Shown here one piece after another: positions 12,202 to 24,268 of a stretch of 64,000 bases of DNA (positions are counted from its first letter, which is position 1; each line of letters starts with the position of its first letter). The position numbers were made by a program, and so were the translations under genes. The notes below the pieces were generated by a model. That model saw only the letters and a list, made by a program, of their open reading frames with translations. It was not told the origin of the DNA and did not search any database. Origin of the DNA: Periconia sp. R9002 (taxonomy: Eukaryota; Ascomycota; Dothideomycetes; Pleosporales; Periconiaceae); the NCBI GenBank assembly GCA_023627715.1, contig JAMAHW010000035.1:248001-312000 (forward strand). Direction: 5' to 3'.

Positions 12202-12808
12202 ATGGCCGGAGGATCCTCCAACCCCAATGCGCGTCACAAAGCCACGTACGTCCCTCCTCACGCAGATCCCATCGTCAACCCACCCACGCACTCATCCATC
12301 CATCCCCGAACCCGCTCCGCAACACCCCCAATTGCATCAATCCACACCTCCAACGACTTCTGGTACCATCCAAGCTTCCAATTGAACGCACACTAACATG
12401 CGATGAAATGCATAGATGGCACATCGGTGGCTGGGGCAACCCCTACGAGGGCGGCGGCAACCCAGGCAAAGGCACCACCACCTGGGCCTTGAGCGCGAAC
12501 CGTCAGCGCCCTTTCGTCGGCTTCTTCACAACACGCACGTGGAACTCGGTCCGACGGGTGCGCAACCAGATCCTCTACGTGGTTCCCCCATTCATTGCGG
12601 CATACAGCTTGATGCAGTGGGCTATTGAGCGGTGAGTTTATTTCCCGTTCTTTTTCTCCTTTGTACGCAATGGTGGTGAGCGTTGGAGAAGTGTTTATGG
12701 GAAATTGGGCAGATTGAAAACAAGGATGTTGGACTGATATCTGGTTTTAGAAACGAGTACCTCAACTCGAAGCCCGGACGTGCCGAATTCTGTGAGGCGG
12801 AGGAGTAA
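12202..12808 (+). CDS. QCR8: Cytochrome bc1 complex subunit 8 (QCR8)
   Basis: Three exons, 12202-12245, 12416-12631 and 12751-12808, total 105 residues with correct phases. The core WALSANRQRPFVGFF, the helix RRVRNQILYVVPPFIAAYSL and the end AIERNEYLNSKPGRAEF are diagnostic of fungal ubiquinol-cytochrome c reductase subunit 8, a single-span inner-membrane protein near the ubiquinone site of complex III. The first intron is long (170 bp) for this genome. The last exon is 58 bp and supplies the conserved C-terminus. Confidence 0.93.
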
Positions 12809-14042
12809 ACGTATCTTCGAGACGGGGCAACAGCAGTGATGGGCGGTGAGATACGAGCAGGAGAGGAAGACAGCGAGCGAGCATGGGCAGGCGACACGAT
12901 GTTTTTTATAGACCGGGACCCCCAAGACCAGACAGACATTCTCGAACAAATGTACAAATATTTGCATCCGACTACAGAACACCCGATCCCAGTGCTGGAG
13001 TGAGAAGTGCTTGTTTCGTGTTACGCCATTGTTTGAAGAAGATGGACGTCATATGAAGTCTTTGTAGAGCTATTCTCACATTGCGCATCGACTTTTCTAC
13101 CCTTCGGCGTGAATTTCGAATCATTAAATTCCCATTTGCCTGCTACTCTAATTTGGACGTCCATTTCACACATGTGTCGAGCACTTGATCTAAAATCGTC
13201 AAGAGGTGTAAACTTCTTTTTTGTCTGCGTGAGATTTGCATTTATAAGTAATGTAAATCCCACCGTTTACCTTACGTATCATAACCCTCACCACAATATA
13301 CGCTCAAGCCTACCTACTCTAGTCCAGTCACTTACGTCTATCACAATCTATCAGTCCTCTCTGTCAATCTTCCCTTTTATATGTTCTTTAAATCTATTAA
13401 TCTTTAACATAATGTACTTTTTTTGCACGTCTTAGTTGTGGAGTTTTAATTTTACATTTGTTTATAAAAAAAAAAATCAAAAAATTACGACAACATTCTA
13501 AAAACAGAGAAGAAGAAAAAGCATGTGTTATAGACGATTTGAATAGTACGAATACTACCTACATAAGCTGCCTAGGTGTAGTTTAAGAAAAATGTGTGTT
13601 TTAAAGAAAGGTGGTAAGAAGAAGAAGAAGAAGAAGAAAAGCGAAAAAAAGCATGTTTTTGCATTGAATTCTATTCTTCTGCAATTTTTTGGTACGTAAC
13701 TACATGCATATGCATTCATTGTTCAATGTATAAATCTTGGACACGCAAAGCAGACCATCAACGATTCCTACGTATGTAAATCATGCAGACGGAGAGTCTT
13801 GAAGCAGGTGTAGTATGGACGCATATCACTTTAATCTTGAATTTTGTTCACGGGGTAGAGAGGGTGAGGAAGGCATGTGTAATACCGAAGATATGGAAGT
13901 GGTTGGAGACACATATGGATATGACCGTGATACCCCTGAAAAAAAGGCGACATAACCTGCCGCAAGTTGTGATACTCTATTCTTCTTCTATTTCTTCCCT
14001 TCTCCACGCGTCACCATCTTTAAACAGCATAACTCGAACCCC
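12809..14042. other. Gene-poor spacer with a GAA microsatellite
   Basis: About 1.2 kb of AT-rich DNA. A GAA/AGA simple repeat lies at about 13616-13638, next to A-rich tracts at 13467-13510. Open frames are low-complexity and unsupported. Confidence 0.55.
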
Positions 14043-16028
14043 TCAGCGCTCATTCAACTTCCTCCCCCTCTCAAACAACGTCTCAAGCCATCCGGTAAAC
14101 TCATCCCTCATCTCAATCGGAATGACATGGCCCTGGCCCTTAATAAACCGCTTCTCAATCGTTCCCTCCTCCCAAATATCCTTCTCCTCTTCAATCCCCA
14201 ACCAATTCTCCTTCCCCGTTTTACCCTGCCCATGCTCGAGACCCCGCCAAAGCACGACGCCATGCGGAAAGCTAAGCATGTGGTCCTCGGTGCCATGCAC
14301 GACCATGATGCGCTCCCTGCCGACGTCGTTGGCGAGCTTGAGGAGGTCGCTAGGGGACTTGTAGTGCCAGCCCGCGGCGATGGCTTGCAGGATGAAGCCG
14401 CTCCTTTGGAAGTACTCTGGGTGCGAGCGTTTCCAGAGCTCGTTGGCGGCGAAGCGGTCACCGTTTGTTGGGAAGGGTTGCACGACGTGCTCGAGCGTGT
14501 CGGGAGCGTTGAGCCAGGGTTCGGTGTAGAGGTTTGCCTTTACATTTGCGATTTGTGTGTCTAGGGATTTGGGGACGAACATGTTGACACGGTTAATGAG
14601 GTTTTCGACGAAGCCCTGGGGTGGAGTTAGTTAGTTGGCTATTTAGGTAGTGGAGAGAGCTGGATATCTATAATATGATTTTTGTATCGAATATGTTCAA
14701 ATATATGGGTGAGATCGGGGGTTCGGGAGGTATGGGCTAATAATCGTCCTGACGATGACCGTTGTACTTACTGTGGTCCTGAATATCTGAGAGGCTGTTG
14801 ATACAAGTGAAAGAGTGCAGATACGTTTTGGAATTAGAGTAGCCTATACCATTGTCAGTATATTCAACTACCTATATTTCAACACATGCAATATGCGCAA
14901 AGGCAGTTCCCAGCACGAGATGCCAAGAGCGGGGTAGATTTTTGAGGGTGGAGCGGAAAGGAGATCGATATCGCAGGGGGGTCTTGGCCGGTGCTCGAGA
15001 TGTTTCAATGCCCCGGATGCACTACAAGCATGCTGCCTCGTGGCACCTGGCAAGGGACGCCGGCACGGAAGATGGCGTATCCGGCTCGCTTGAAGAGTAC
15101 GATCCAACTCGAGTACAAATTTCAGGTGAAGCATGACGCACAAGGAACAGGTGGTGGGCGAGAAGAAAGAATAGAATGAAGGAGACAGTCTGCTTACCAG
15201 TTCCTGCGCTATCATGCCTCCCATACTTATGCCGACGACGTGCAACTGACGCTTTTCTGTCCAGCCCAGATGATCGATGACTTCGATGGTATCTTTGGCC
15301 ATTTCGGACGTCGAGTAGCGGAAGAAGGGTTTATCAGACTCGCCAATGCCTCGGTTATCAAAGACAAGCAGAGAATATCGATCTGGCTGCTTGTGGGCAA
15401 GGTCTTTGATGTGTCGTTGCCAGGCATATTTCATCCCACCCAACCCCATGATGAACTACCCAATGGAGTTAGCTAGGAAACTTGAAATCATGGCGTATTC
15501 GTGGTTTAGACATTGGGCAAGGAAAGACCGCCACGGCGAATATTTTCGAGTACAGTTGGAGAAACAAAAGGATGTCGTCCAGAAAAGGTGTGGAGCATGC
15601 GTGCTAGGTAGGCATGGGAATGAGACACACGGACAGTTGAGCTGAGACAGCCAATGATACGGAAACCAAACAGGTTGTACGAAGATGGAGAATGATTGGT
15701 GGTAGGGGAGCATAGCGGTGCATCCCGCCCAGGCTCACAGGCATGACAAATGGGGCGTATGGTTCGGTGGCAGTGCATGAGTAGAAGGATTGCTTCAAGT
15801 TATTTGGAGCATCCCTTCTCGTGAAGTGGGGGTGAATGAAGAAAGACGTACCACAACATGAGTATCGCCACGACCGTGGACTTCGTAGGCGATGTGCAAA
15901 GGACCGCCTCGGTCTTTGGCTACGGCCACCTTGCCCTTGGTGGTGGGCTTGAGGTCCCATATGGTGTGCTGGTATTCCGGATGCTTAAGAAGTTCGTCGG
16001 CTGTCATGGGTTTAGGAGGATCAGCCAT
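14043..16028 (-). CDS. Alpha/beta-hydrolase fold protein
   Basis: Four exons in coding order: 16028-15852, 15455-15198, 14843-14772 and 14615-14043; 359 residues. The fold is intact: oxyanion region FIMGLGG, the DNRGIGESD loop, nucleophile elbow VGISMGG with Ser near residue 136, acid in VVHGTEDHML and His in GQGHVIP. Substrate is unknown; related fungal proteins are annotated only as hydrolases or lipases. Three introns are long for this locus (396, 354 and 156 bp), and the third exon is just 72 bp (ATLIPKRICTLSLVS), so automatic gene models could easily skip it. No signal peptide is seen, so it is probably intracellular. Confidence 0.85.
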
Positions 16029-17352
16029 GGCAGCGTCAGCTTTGGGGACTCTTGGGAGTGATTGCTGGCTGTCGATTAAGCGGTTTCAGCTGGTCAAGAT
16101 CAGCACTAGACAGAGGGTGCTTGACTGCAGCGTGTGATGGGTGGAGGCGCGCTATCAAACCGACAGGAATCGAGACAAGAGGCTCTTGTTGGTGCAGTAC
16201 AGTACTCGGGAAGCTTGGTGGCTTAGCGACGTTTAGGTGCATGGTGCCACGCAGCGGCGCCGCACCCTGGTTTCAACGTTGCGGGCGGTACAGCAGCACA
16301 GTAAGAAAATCGGCGCAAAACCGGACGGACGGGTTTACTGACATTGCTGACCATGTATGTATGTACAAGAATGTCGTTGCTTTTCTCTCGCTCCGCTGGC
16401 GTGAGCCGGAAATAGAAGTAGGTATGGACTGCGCGGGCGCTTAAGCGGCTGGCCGGATAGAGCTGGAAAAGTAACGCCAGGGGGAGCGGAGGAGGAAAAA
16501 TAAGACGAAGAAAAAAGAGTACAGGAGTGTCAAAATGTCTGTCACGGTAAGAACTGACTGCAACGGATAGGTATACGTAAGTAGGCGCTGGTGGAGACGT
16601 CGGCATCGACAAAAGTTGAGGTTACGACTGGTACTGGCAACGTGATGATGGATTAGCGCAACGGCGGCTGATTGATAGACCCAGGGTCCCCGATAATTAT
16701 AGGTGCTGCTTCTATAATAATACGTCTAAGACATGGCCAACATAAATAAATACGCCGTATACTGTGCGTATACGGGCACCAGGTATGTATGTAGGGGTGT
16801 TTGTAATCACAAGTGCACAGAGAGCAGCAGTGAGAAGTGCACGGACGTCTTCCGAGTTAACTGCTGTACCGTACTTAGGGTTGTACCTACCTAGGTATGC
16901 ACCATGCATCCATCCATCTGCGAGCTAAACGGCTTGCTTAGCAATTAGGTAGATATTCTCCTCCTCCCGCGTCCCTCGCCGCCGTCTCTTTCGTTCACCT
17001 CACGGAACTCTCGGATCCTCTTCTACCCCCGAATCCTATCCTCTGCCCGACTCTACTCGATTGTCTACCACTCTGCGACGTCTTGAATCAGCGCCCCGGT
17101 GCCGGTCAACTCGGCTGCGTTTCAGGCCGCCTAGCACATCACCCCTCCAAACCTACTCTATCCATATCGCACAAAACTGTCCCGTTCCCCAGTTTCGTCC
17201 GTTCCTACAATTGAAGCCCCTCCGCCCAGATTCGCGCGAAAGGCCCAAGAAAAAGAAAGGGAACTTGAACAATATCAAAGCCGGAGGGCCGGAACAAGAC
17301 ATCACCTATTCGACCGACACTGAACACCACCACACTCACGCCTCTCGTCAAC
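16029..17352. other. Divergent promoter region
   Basis: A 1.3 kb space between the hydrolase (minus) and the zinc-cluster regulator (plus). The last 400 bp are strongly C/T-rich, typical of a long leader of a fungal regulatory gene. Short frames here are not supported as genes. Confidence 0.5.
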
Positions 17353-20300
17353 ATGGACGGCTCCAACGGCTTCTACGCCCCCGGTCCACCGTTGATGCAC
17401 CAACCCCCGCGTATCTTCGGAAACCTCAACCCCAACGGCTCACCAATCCCACCTTCACTCAGCGGTCCTATCTTCACCCAAGATGATCTCGACGATGGCC
17501 ACGACCAGGGCGACCCCAAGCGGAGGCGCATCGCGAGGGTATATGCTGCGATGATATGTGCTCGCCCCAGGTTCTGAGCTGACACCACCAGGCATGCGAT
17601 ATGTGTCGCAAGAAGAAGATCAAGTGCGACGGCAAGATGCCCGCCTGCACACATTGTATAAATTACAAGACCGAGTGCATCTTTACACAAGTGGAAAAGA
17701 AGCGCCAGCCTCCCAAAGGGTGCGTTCCTCATGTTTCTATGCGCGGGGAGCTTCAATGGCCGGATCGCTAACTTGCGCAGAGCCAAATATATCGAAGGCC
17801 TCGAGAATCGCCTGGCCCGGATGGAATCCCTAATGCGCCTCTCCGGCGTCCTCCCCGAAGACGACGACGGCAGCACCGACCTTGCAACCATCGAGAAACG
17901 ACTGGCTGACCGGGCCTCTCGGAATGGCACACCCGCTGCTACTACCCAGCCCGCACACGAAAGGCAACAGTCGTCAGTACCGGCTGCAGACAAAGACGAG
18001 TCGAATTCCAACCCTACACAGCAGGGCCTCCCAAGTCCACAGAGCGGGACCACATCTCCAGAACCAGTCCAAGAGACCACCGCCCCTGCCAAAGACGAGG
18101 ATGCGCTAGCTGAGATGATGTGCTCATTGGTTACAAACAACTGCGGAGAAACAAGATACATCGGTGAGTGCACATAGTACTTGGCTGGTAACAACCGTTA
18201 ACGTGGGACAGGATCCTCCTCCGGTTTCTCTATTTTCTCACCCAAGGGTATACAATGGGTAAACGACAAGACCGGCGATAAGTCTTTCCAAGAGATGATC
18301 TCTACCGATGCAATGGAAGACAACAAGTGGATACAATGGCGGCCAGATGTATTTCAGGATGTCTTTAAGCGTCGCGTATACCGCCAACTTCCCCCCAAAA
18401 GCGAGGCTTTGTCGCTGCTGAAAGATTACTTCGAAAACTTCAATTGCATGTTTCCTCTATTTCACGAACCAACCTTTATGCATCTCGTCGACAAACACTA
18501 CTCGAAAGATCCATACGAAGGTTCCGGATGGTGGGCTAGTCTAAACGTAGCCCTTGCATTCGCACACCGACTGCGCGTCATGAGTAATCTTGTCCCGCAA
18601 GAAGAGGATGAAAAAGCCTGGCAATATCTCAAGAATGCTATGAGTGTCCAAGTCGAATTGACTATGCGTAACACAGATCTTCTGAGTGTGCAAGCTTTGC
18701 TTGGAATTGTAAGCACCGTCCATTTCCATACGCTCACGTGGCTAACTTGTTCAGGGTTTGTTCTTACTCGGTACACCCAATCCTCAACCCACATACTTCT
18801 TTGTAGCTGCAGCTATTCGTCTTTCCCACAGCATTGGGTTACACAAGAAAGGTGCAGGTTTCAGTCTGAATGCTTCCGAGGTCGAACAACGAAAGAGAGT
18901 TTTCTGGATTGCGTATATGCTCGATAGAGAGTGAGTAGCCATGCACCATACCAATCTGCACTGCTAACAATTCACCAGCATATGTTTGCGCTCCGGTCGC
19001 CCCCCGATACAGGACGATGACGACATGAATGTGGAGCTGCCCAGTGAAGATCCCCCGGACAACATTGGCAACATCCCGCTCGCCGACGGCAAGGGCAAAA
19101 TGAATCTCTTCCGGGCCATGTGCACATTTTCGATAATACAAAGTCATGTGTACAAGCGATTGTACTCTGTGAAGGCCACCAAGCAAACAGATGGCGAGCT
19201 ATTGAACACCATTGGCGAACTAGACAGAGAACTGGAAACCTGGAAGGATGAGATCCCACTCGAATTCCGACCAGAACATGACATCAAGGCCTCGCATACA
19301 CCACTGATTTTACAAGTAGCTGTATTGCATCTCGGATACTACAACTGTTTGACTACGATCCATCGTATGAGCGTTCACCATGGATACTGGACAAGCCGCT
19401 TGTCGAACTTCGCCATCCAAGGACTCAATGCACGACCTCTGAACCCGCGTGTTTTCATGTCAGCGCAACTCTGCGTGCAAGCTGCCCGAGCATCGATACA
19501 TCTACTGAAATACATACCCAAAGGCGACCCATCTTGTGTATGGCTCATCATATATTTCCCTGTCACTGCGCTCGTCACCCTCTTCGCCAACGTATTGCAA
19601 AATCCGCAAGACACAAGATCACGGTCCGACTTGAAACTCATGAAGTTGGTCGTGAACTTTCTGAGCATGCTCAAAAATGAGCAAGGAAACGGTAGCGTTA
19701 AACGAATGCTCAACATATGTGCCGAGTTCGAGCGGATAGCCACCATCGTCTTGGATAAGACAGACCGCGAACACGCATCACGACGAAAAAGAAAGCAAGG
19801 CGACAGCGAGCAAGACGCCGAAATTGAAGCTACCGCCAACGAGATCCTGAATCAAAAACGCACCGGTCCAGCATCACCACCCGCCAACACAAACAACGCC
19901 ACCACCCCGCAAAACCAACCCCAAGAAATGATCTTCAACCCCGACTTTCACGGCTTCAACGAGGTAAGCAATTCCCCCGGTTCCCCTACCTACCCACAAA
20001 CCCCGCTAACAACCAACAGCCGTTCCCCTTCTCCCCCAACTTCACCCACGCCTCGCTCCAACCCAACGCCAACGTCGCCCAGTACGGCTCCCCATCCATG
20101 ACGTCCGGCATCATCCACAACAACTTACCCATGTCCACGGCGGGCGGCGACACCAGCATGGCCGACGGCATGCAGTCCATGAACGCCATCACCATGTCGG
20201 CAAACGCAAGCACCTTTGACCAAACCTTCAACAACGTGCCGCAGGACCTGTGGAAGATGCCCATGACGCTCGAGTGGGATTGGGCGGATATGACGGGCTA

Positions 20301-20415
20301 CTCTGGGTTCGAGGATGGCATCTCGATGAATGGCGTTTTGCCCGACTTTGGCATTAATACGGGCCATGGGACGAGTAATTTTAATGATGCGGGGAATATG
20401 AATGGTGGGCGGTGA
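17353..20415 (+). CDS. Zn2Cys6 transcription factor with fungal-specific TF domain
   Basis: Seven exons: 17353-17538, 17592-17719, 17781-18163, 18212-18708, 18755-18930, 18979-19963 and 20020-20415; the joined length is a multiple of three, 916 residues. The zinc cluster has Cys at about 64, 67, 74, 81, 84 and 91 ([14 protein letters not shown]). It is followed by a basic linker and a short coiled coil ([18 protein letters not shown]). The fungal_trans middle domain includes [21 protein letters not shown] and [12 protein letters not shown]. The C-terminus is Asn/Met/Ser-rich and acidic (DLWKMPM, EWDWADM), like an activation domain. A nuclear DNA-binding regulator is certain, but its target pathway is not readable here. 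All introns are 46-60 bp. Confidence 0.92.
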
Positions 20416-20898
20416 CCAGGGGGGTTAGGAGGAGGAAGAGATGGTGGGGGAGGTAATTGATGAAGTTATGACTAGGGTGGTCTTCATGTTTTGATACGTG
20501 TTTTTTTTTCTCCAGATTTTTCTTCTACTATTCATTTCATGGGTATATGTTTATCTTCTCTGTTCATGATTGTCATTTTTTGGCATCTTATTACCTACTT
20601 ACTATATTGGCTCTTTTATCTTCGCTCCTGTTTCCTTTGCGTCATTGTTCTCCTGTCTCTTTGCTCTCTCCGTAGATTGTATCACGGACAAGCAGGTTGT
20701 ATATCAGAATCTGTAATCTACCTCCTCGTGGGAATGCAGGGAGAATGAATGGTGTGGAATATACCAATACATACGATGCAATCGAGCTTGCATTCGAGTG
20801 AACAACTTCCATCACTACGTCTATAAAGGAAGGGCGAAAGGACATCGAGATGATGATTTAACATTTCTGAACAAATATTTTACACTAGATTACCCCAT
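20416..20898. other. Intergenic between convergent genes
   Basis: T-rich 3' UTR-like sequence, no gene seen. Confidence 0.5.
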
Positions 20899-22027
20899 TT
20901 ATTTCGACTCGCCACCCCCCTCACTCACCTTCCCCTTCTCCAAATAATCCTTGATACTAAACATGCCTGTCCCCCGCTCAAGCGGCTTCGCCTGATTCGG
21001 CCCCGGCTTCCACCCAATCATGTAAATCAAGCGAAAAGTCGCCGGCAAGCTCCCATCCTCATTCCCATGCAACGCTCTGTAGATGCCTTCAGCGGCCAGC
21101 AGCACGTCCCTGCGGATAGGGCCCTTCTCGCGGGACACGACGGCGTTGGACTCGCCCATGGCCTGGAGGTCTTTCATGAGGGAGAAGGTGTCTGGGAAGT
21201 CGACGACGATGTCGTCGACGTCGACGGTGAGGAGGTTGAAGCCTGCTTTTTGCAGCAGGCCGCCTACGTCGCGGACGTCGGCGAGCGGGGACGTGTGTGT
21301 TGCGACGCCGCCACGACGCTCGAGCTCGGCGAGTTGGAGCGATGTGCGGAGCTCGTAGAGGCTGTCGCCGCCGAGCATGACGCCGATGAAGGGGGAATCG
21401 GGTTTGAGGATGTGATTGGCTTGTGCGAGTACGGAGGGGAGGTCGTTGATCCAGTGCATGCTAAGGCTGCTGAGGACCGCGTCGAATGTGTTGGCTTCGT
21501 AGGGGAGGATCTCCGAGGTCGGGAGGACTTCGCGGGTGAGGGAGATTTGGGAGTTGAAGGGTAGGTCGGCGTCGCGGTACAGGAGGGACGTGGACGACTC
21601 GGCGGCTGTGATTTGGCCTATTCGTTTCCCTCGCGGCCCCGCTTCCGGCGTGTCTTCTGAGGGAAGGGTGAGTTGACGTGCGATGTTGCACGCGTTTGCG
21701 CCGAGGTCGAGGACGTGGGGGAAGTCGCGGTTTATGTCCTGTGACGGGGAGTTAGCTTTGAGTTTGGGAAGTGGATATAGGGAAGAATGGGCGTACCAGG
21801 ATCCGCTCGCAAAGTCGCGAAGCCACCTCATCTCGCAAGTAATCTACATTCCGGCTGGCTTCCACGTCTCGTGCTGCGCGCTCCTTTTGCATCCATTTTT
21901 GTTGTTGGCTGAAAATCTCAATGGTGGGAGCTCCGGGGGATTGGACGGCATAGCGGCGTGTTGCGCGGAGGGGGAACAGGCGACGCGTAACGGGCGGGAT
22001 GAACGCGCGGATTGAGAAAGTGTTCAT
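20899..22027 (-). CDS. NDUFAF5-like mitochondrial methyltransferase
   Basis: Exon 1 is 22027-21797 and exon 2 is 21738-20899 (58-bp intron, phase 0); 356 residues. The N-terminus is basic and hydroxylated (MNTFSIRAF, TRRLFPLRATRRYA), like a mitochondrial presequence. VEASRNVDYLRDEVASRLCE then HVLDLGANACN form SAM motif I, and FDAVLSSLSMHWINDLP is the signature of the NDUFAF5 branch. In animals this branch modifies a complex I subunit during assembly (family knowledge). SMHW-N-DLP and the C-terminal ATFRLIYMIGWKP are conserved features. I chose the ATG at 22027 over one at 22123 because it begins the presequence. Confidence 0.88.
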
Positions 22028-22241
22028 TTCGAATGCAGAGGAGTACACATGAATACTCCAAACTGCAATTGATAGAGGGGGTAACCACTGAGGAGTGAGA
22101 TGAGTTATGAAAAGTGATGTCAAGATTAGACGGGACGGAACCGCTTGCCTCGGAGGTCCGACGTTTGCCCGGCCAGATGACGATCTCCAAAGTTGAACAA
22201 CACCTCCGCGTTCGCGTTCTCAAAACACAACCACGAGAGCC

Positions 22242-24029
22242 ATGGCGCAGCCGTTCCCGTATACTTACTACGCATGTGATTGCTTCGACAGCAATACTCC
22301 GCTCGCCTCCAAGCGCGCTTCCCAACTCCTAGACGAAGATGAACGGGATTTGGATCCTCACAATCCGCGTTCGAACTATGCCCTCTATCCGCTCGAGCAA
22401 TTACTATACTGCGAAGATTGCCAACAGATTCGATGCCCGCGATGCGTGATGGAAGAAACCATCAATTGGTACTGTCCGAGCTGCCTATTTGAGGTCCCCA
22501 GTTCAGTAGTAAAGAGTGACGGAAACAGATGCAACAGGAACTGCTTCAATTGTCCTGTGTGTACCAGTCCGATGACAACGAACAGTCTGGACACAAGCGG
22601 AGAGGGAGGCACCCCCTTTATATTGGCTTGCCCGTATTGTAAATGGAGCACAGTGGAGATCGGCATAGAGATAGAGAAGAGCATGGGAATCAACGCACAG
22701 CTTGCTAGAATCGCAAATGGAGGCCGACCCATCCCTACACAGAAAGAGCGAGATAAGGAACGTGAGCGTAAGAAAGAGTTGGAATCTAGGCGACGGGAGA
22801 AGGAGGCACTTTCACCGACTCAAGACTCTCCCACTACGGATGGGGAACGAGACGCGGGCAATGCACCAAGCCGTGACGACCTTTTCTCGAATCTCTCCGC
22901 CTTCTACAAATCCCAAATTGACGGCCAAACCCCCTCGAACCCTTTTTCCTCAGCCGATATCAACTTTTCCTCACCGTCCGCTTACTCTCGTATTATGAGC
23001 ATGTACTCGTCCAACTCGCGAAAGAACAGGCGCAATAAGCCCGCTGCCCCGCGTGACGCTGGCTCTGTGCTCGAAGGACTTAGTGTACACGACCCTTCAA
23101 CTGATGCGCAGGCAATTGAGCGCATTAAGAGAGAAGGATGGCCTATCACACTCGAACCCTCGCAGAGACTCGCCCAGCCCAACCCCAACATTCGCTTCTC
23201 AGACGACCTGCGTCCTGTAGCCACCCTTCTCTGCACCAAGCGCTCCAAACGTTGTCGCTCCTGCCGTCACATCCTCTCAAAACCCGAAAGCAAAATCACC
23301 TCGACGCGTTATAAAATCAAACTATTAGCTCTCAATCATATTCCACGCATCAGTATGCGCGCCTTACCCTCACAATCCACGCAACCAGGTTCTACGTCAA
23401 ACACACCGTTCGCCTACAACGCCCTTAAATCTGGCATTCCAACCCAATTCCTCCTGCATCTCAGTAACCCGCTCTTCGACCCCATTCGAGTCACCCTCGC
23501 CACACCCTCGCTAACTCCAGGAAGAGTCCAATCGCGCGTCACCATCCTATGTCCACAATTTGAAGTGGGTGCAAACACAGACGTATGGGACGATGCGCTT
23601 GCCTCATCACTATCACCTATCAAGCACAGCTCGCAGGATTCAGGCCAAATTGAAGCAGGCAAGATCTGGGATCGTGGGAGAAACTGGACAAGTGTGGTTG
23701 TGGAGGTCGTCCCTGGGTTTCTGTCCGGACCCCCCGGGATGGGACTAGGTTCAAGTATCGGGCCTGGGTCCAATCCTTTTGCTGCACCGAAAGAAGGCGG
23801 CAACGGCAATAACAATGCCGCCAGCGAAGATGATACCGATACCAGCCTCGACTACGATGAAGACGTCCTTGAAATACCCATCTTTGTGCGCCTGGAATTT
23901 GAGGCAGATGTCAATGCTGAGGAGCGCGGACTGGGCGATAGTCGTGGGAGCAGAGGGGAAAGGGAGAGAAGAGAAGAGGCGTTTTGGACGGTGGTTGGAG
24001 TGGGCAGGATTGCTGAGGTGGCGATGTAG
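22242..24029 (+). CDS. Dynactin subunit 4 (p62) family protein
   Basis: A single exon of 595 residues. The N-terminal YACDCFDSN, a series of CxxC pairs (YCEDCQQIRCPRC, YCPSC, CFNCPVC) and the second Cys-pair group (CTKRSKRCRSCRHIL) match dynactin p62. P62 sits at the pointed end of the dynactin Arp1 filament and helps link dynein to cargo (family knowledge). The middle has a charged coiled-coil-like stretch (KERDKERERKKELESRRREK). C-terminal beta-rich segments follow, with a low-complexity acidic insert (NNAASEDDTDTS). It diverges from the methyltransferase gene over about 210 bp. Confidence 0.9.
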   Translation: MAQPFPYTYYACDCFDSNTPLASKRASQLLDEDERDLDPHNPRSNYALYPLEQLLYCEDCQQIRCPRCVMEETINWYCPSCLFEVPSSVVKSDGNRCNRNCFNCPVCTSPMTTNSLDTSGEGGTPFILACPYCKWSTVEIGIEIEKSMGINAQLARIANGGRPIPTQKERDKERERKKELESRRREKEALSPTQDSPTTDGERDAGNAPSRDDLFSNLSAFYKSQIDGQTPSNPFSSADINFSSPSAYSRIMSMYSSNSRKNRRNKPAAPRDAGSVLEGLSVHDPSTDAQAIERIKREGWPITLEPSQRLAQPNPNIRFSDDLRPVATLLCTKRSKRCRSCRHILSKPESKITSTRYKIKLLALNHIPRISMRALPSQSTQPGSTSNTPFAYNALKSGIPTQFLLHLSNPLFDPIRVTLATPSLTPGRVQSRVTILCPQFEVGANTDVWDDALASSLSPIKHSSQDSGQIEAGKIWDRGRNWTSVVVEVVPGFLSGPPGMGLGSSIGPGSNPFAAPKEGGNGNNNAASEDDTDTSLDYDEDVLEIPIFVRLEFEADVNAEERGLGDSRGSRGERERREEAFWTVVGVGRIAEVAM

Positions 24030-24268
24030 GTCATCAAAGTGTTTTCTTCTTCGCAATTGATTGGTGTAATCAATCACGGTATCAACACTGGTTTAATATC
24101 GCGACGTGCAGCTAGCTATAACCCACTCTGGGATGCCTAGCTACCCCTCGCTGTGAGGTCGTCCTCAGCCTGATCCCCAAACTCATACTCTTTCAAACCC
24201 CTCAGGAACCGTATTCCCCTAGAAACCTATCCTCTACCCATCACGAAAGTTTCATCGTGAAGCGCGTC

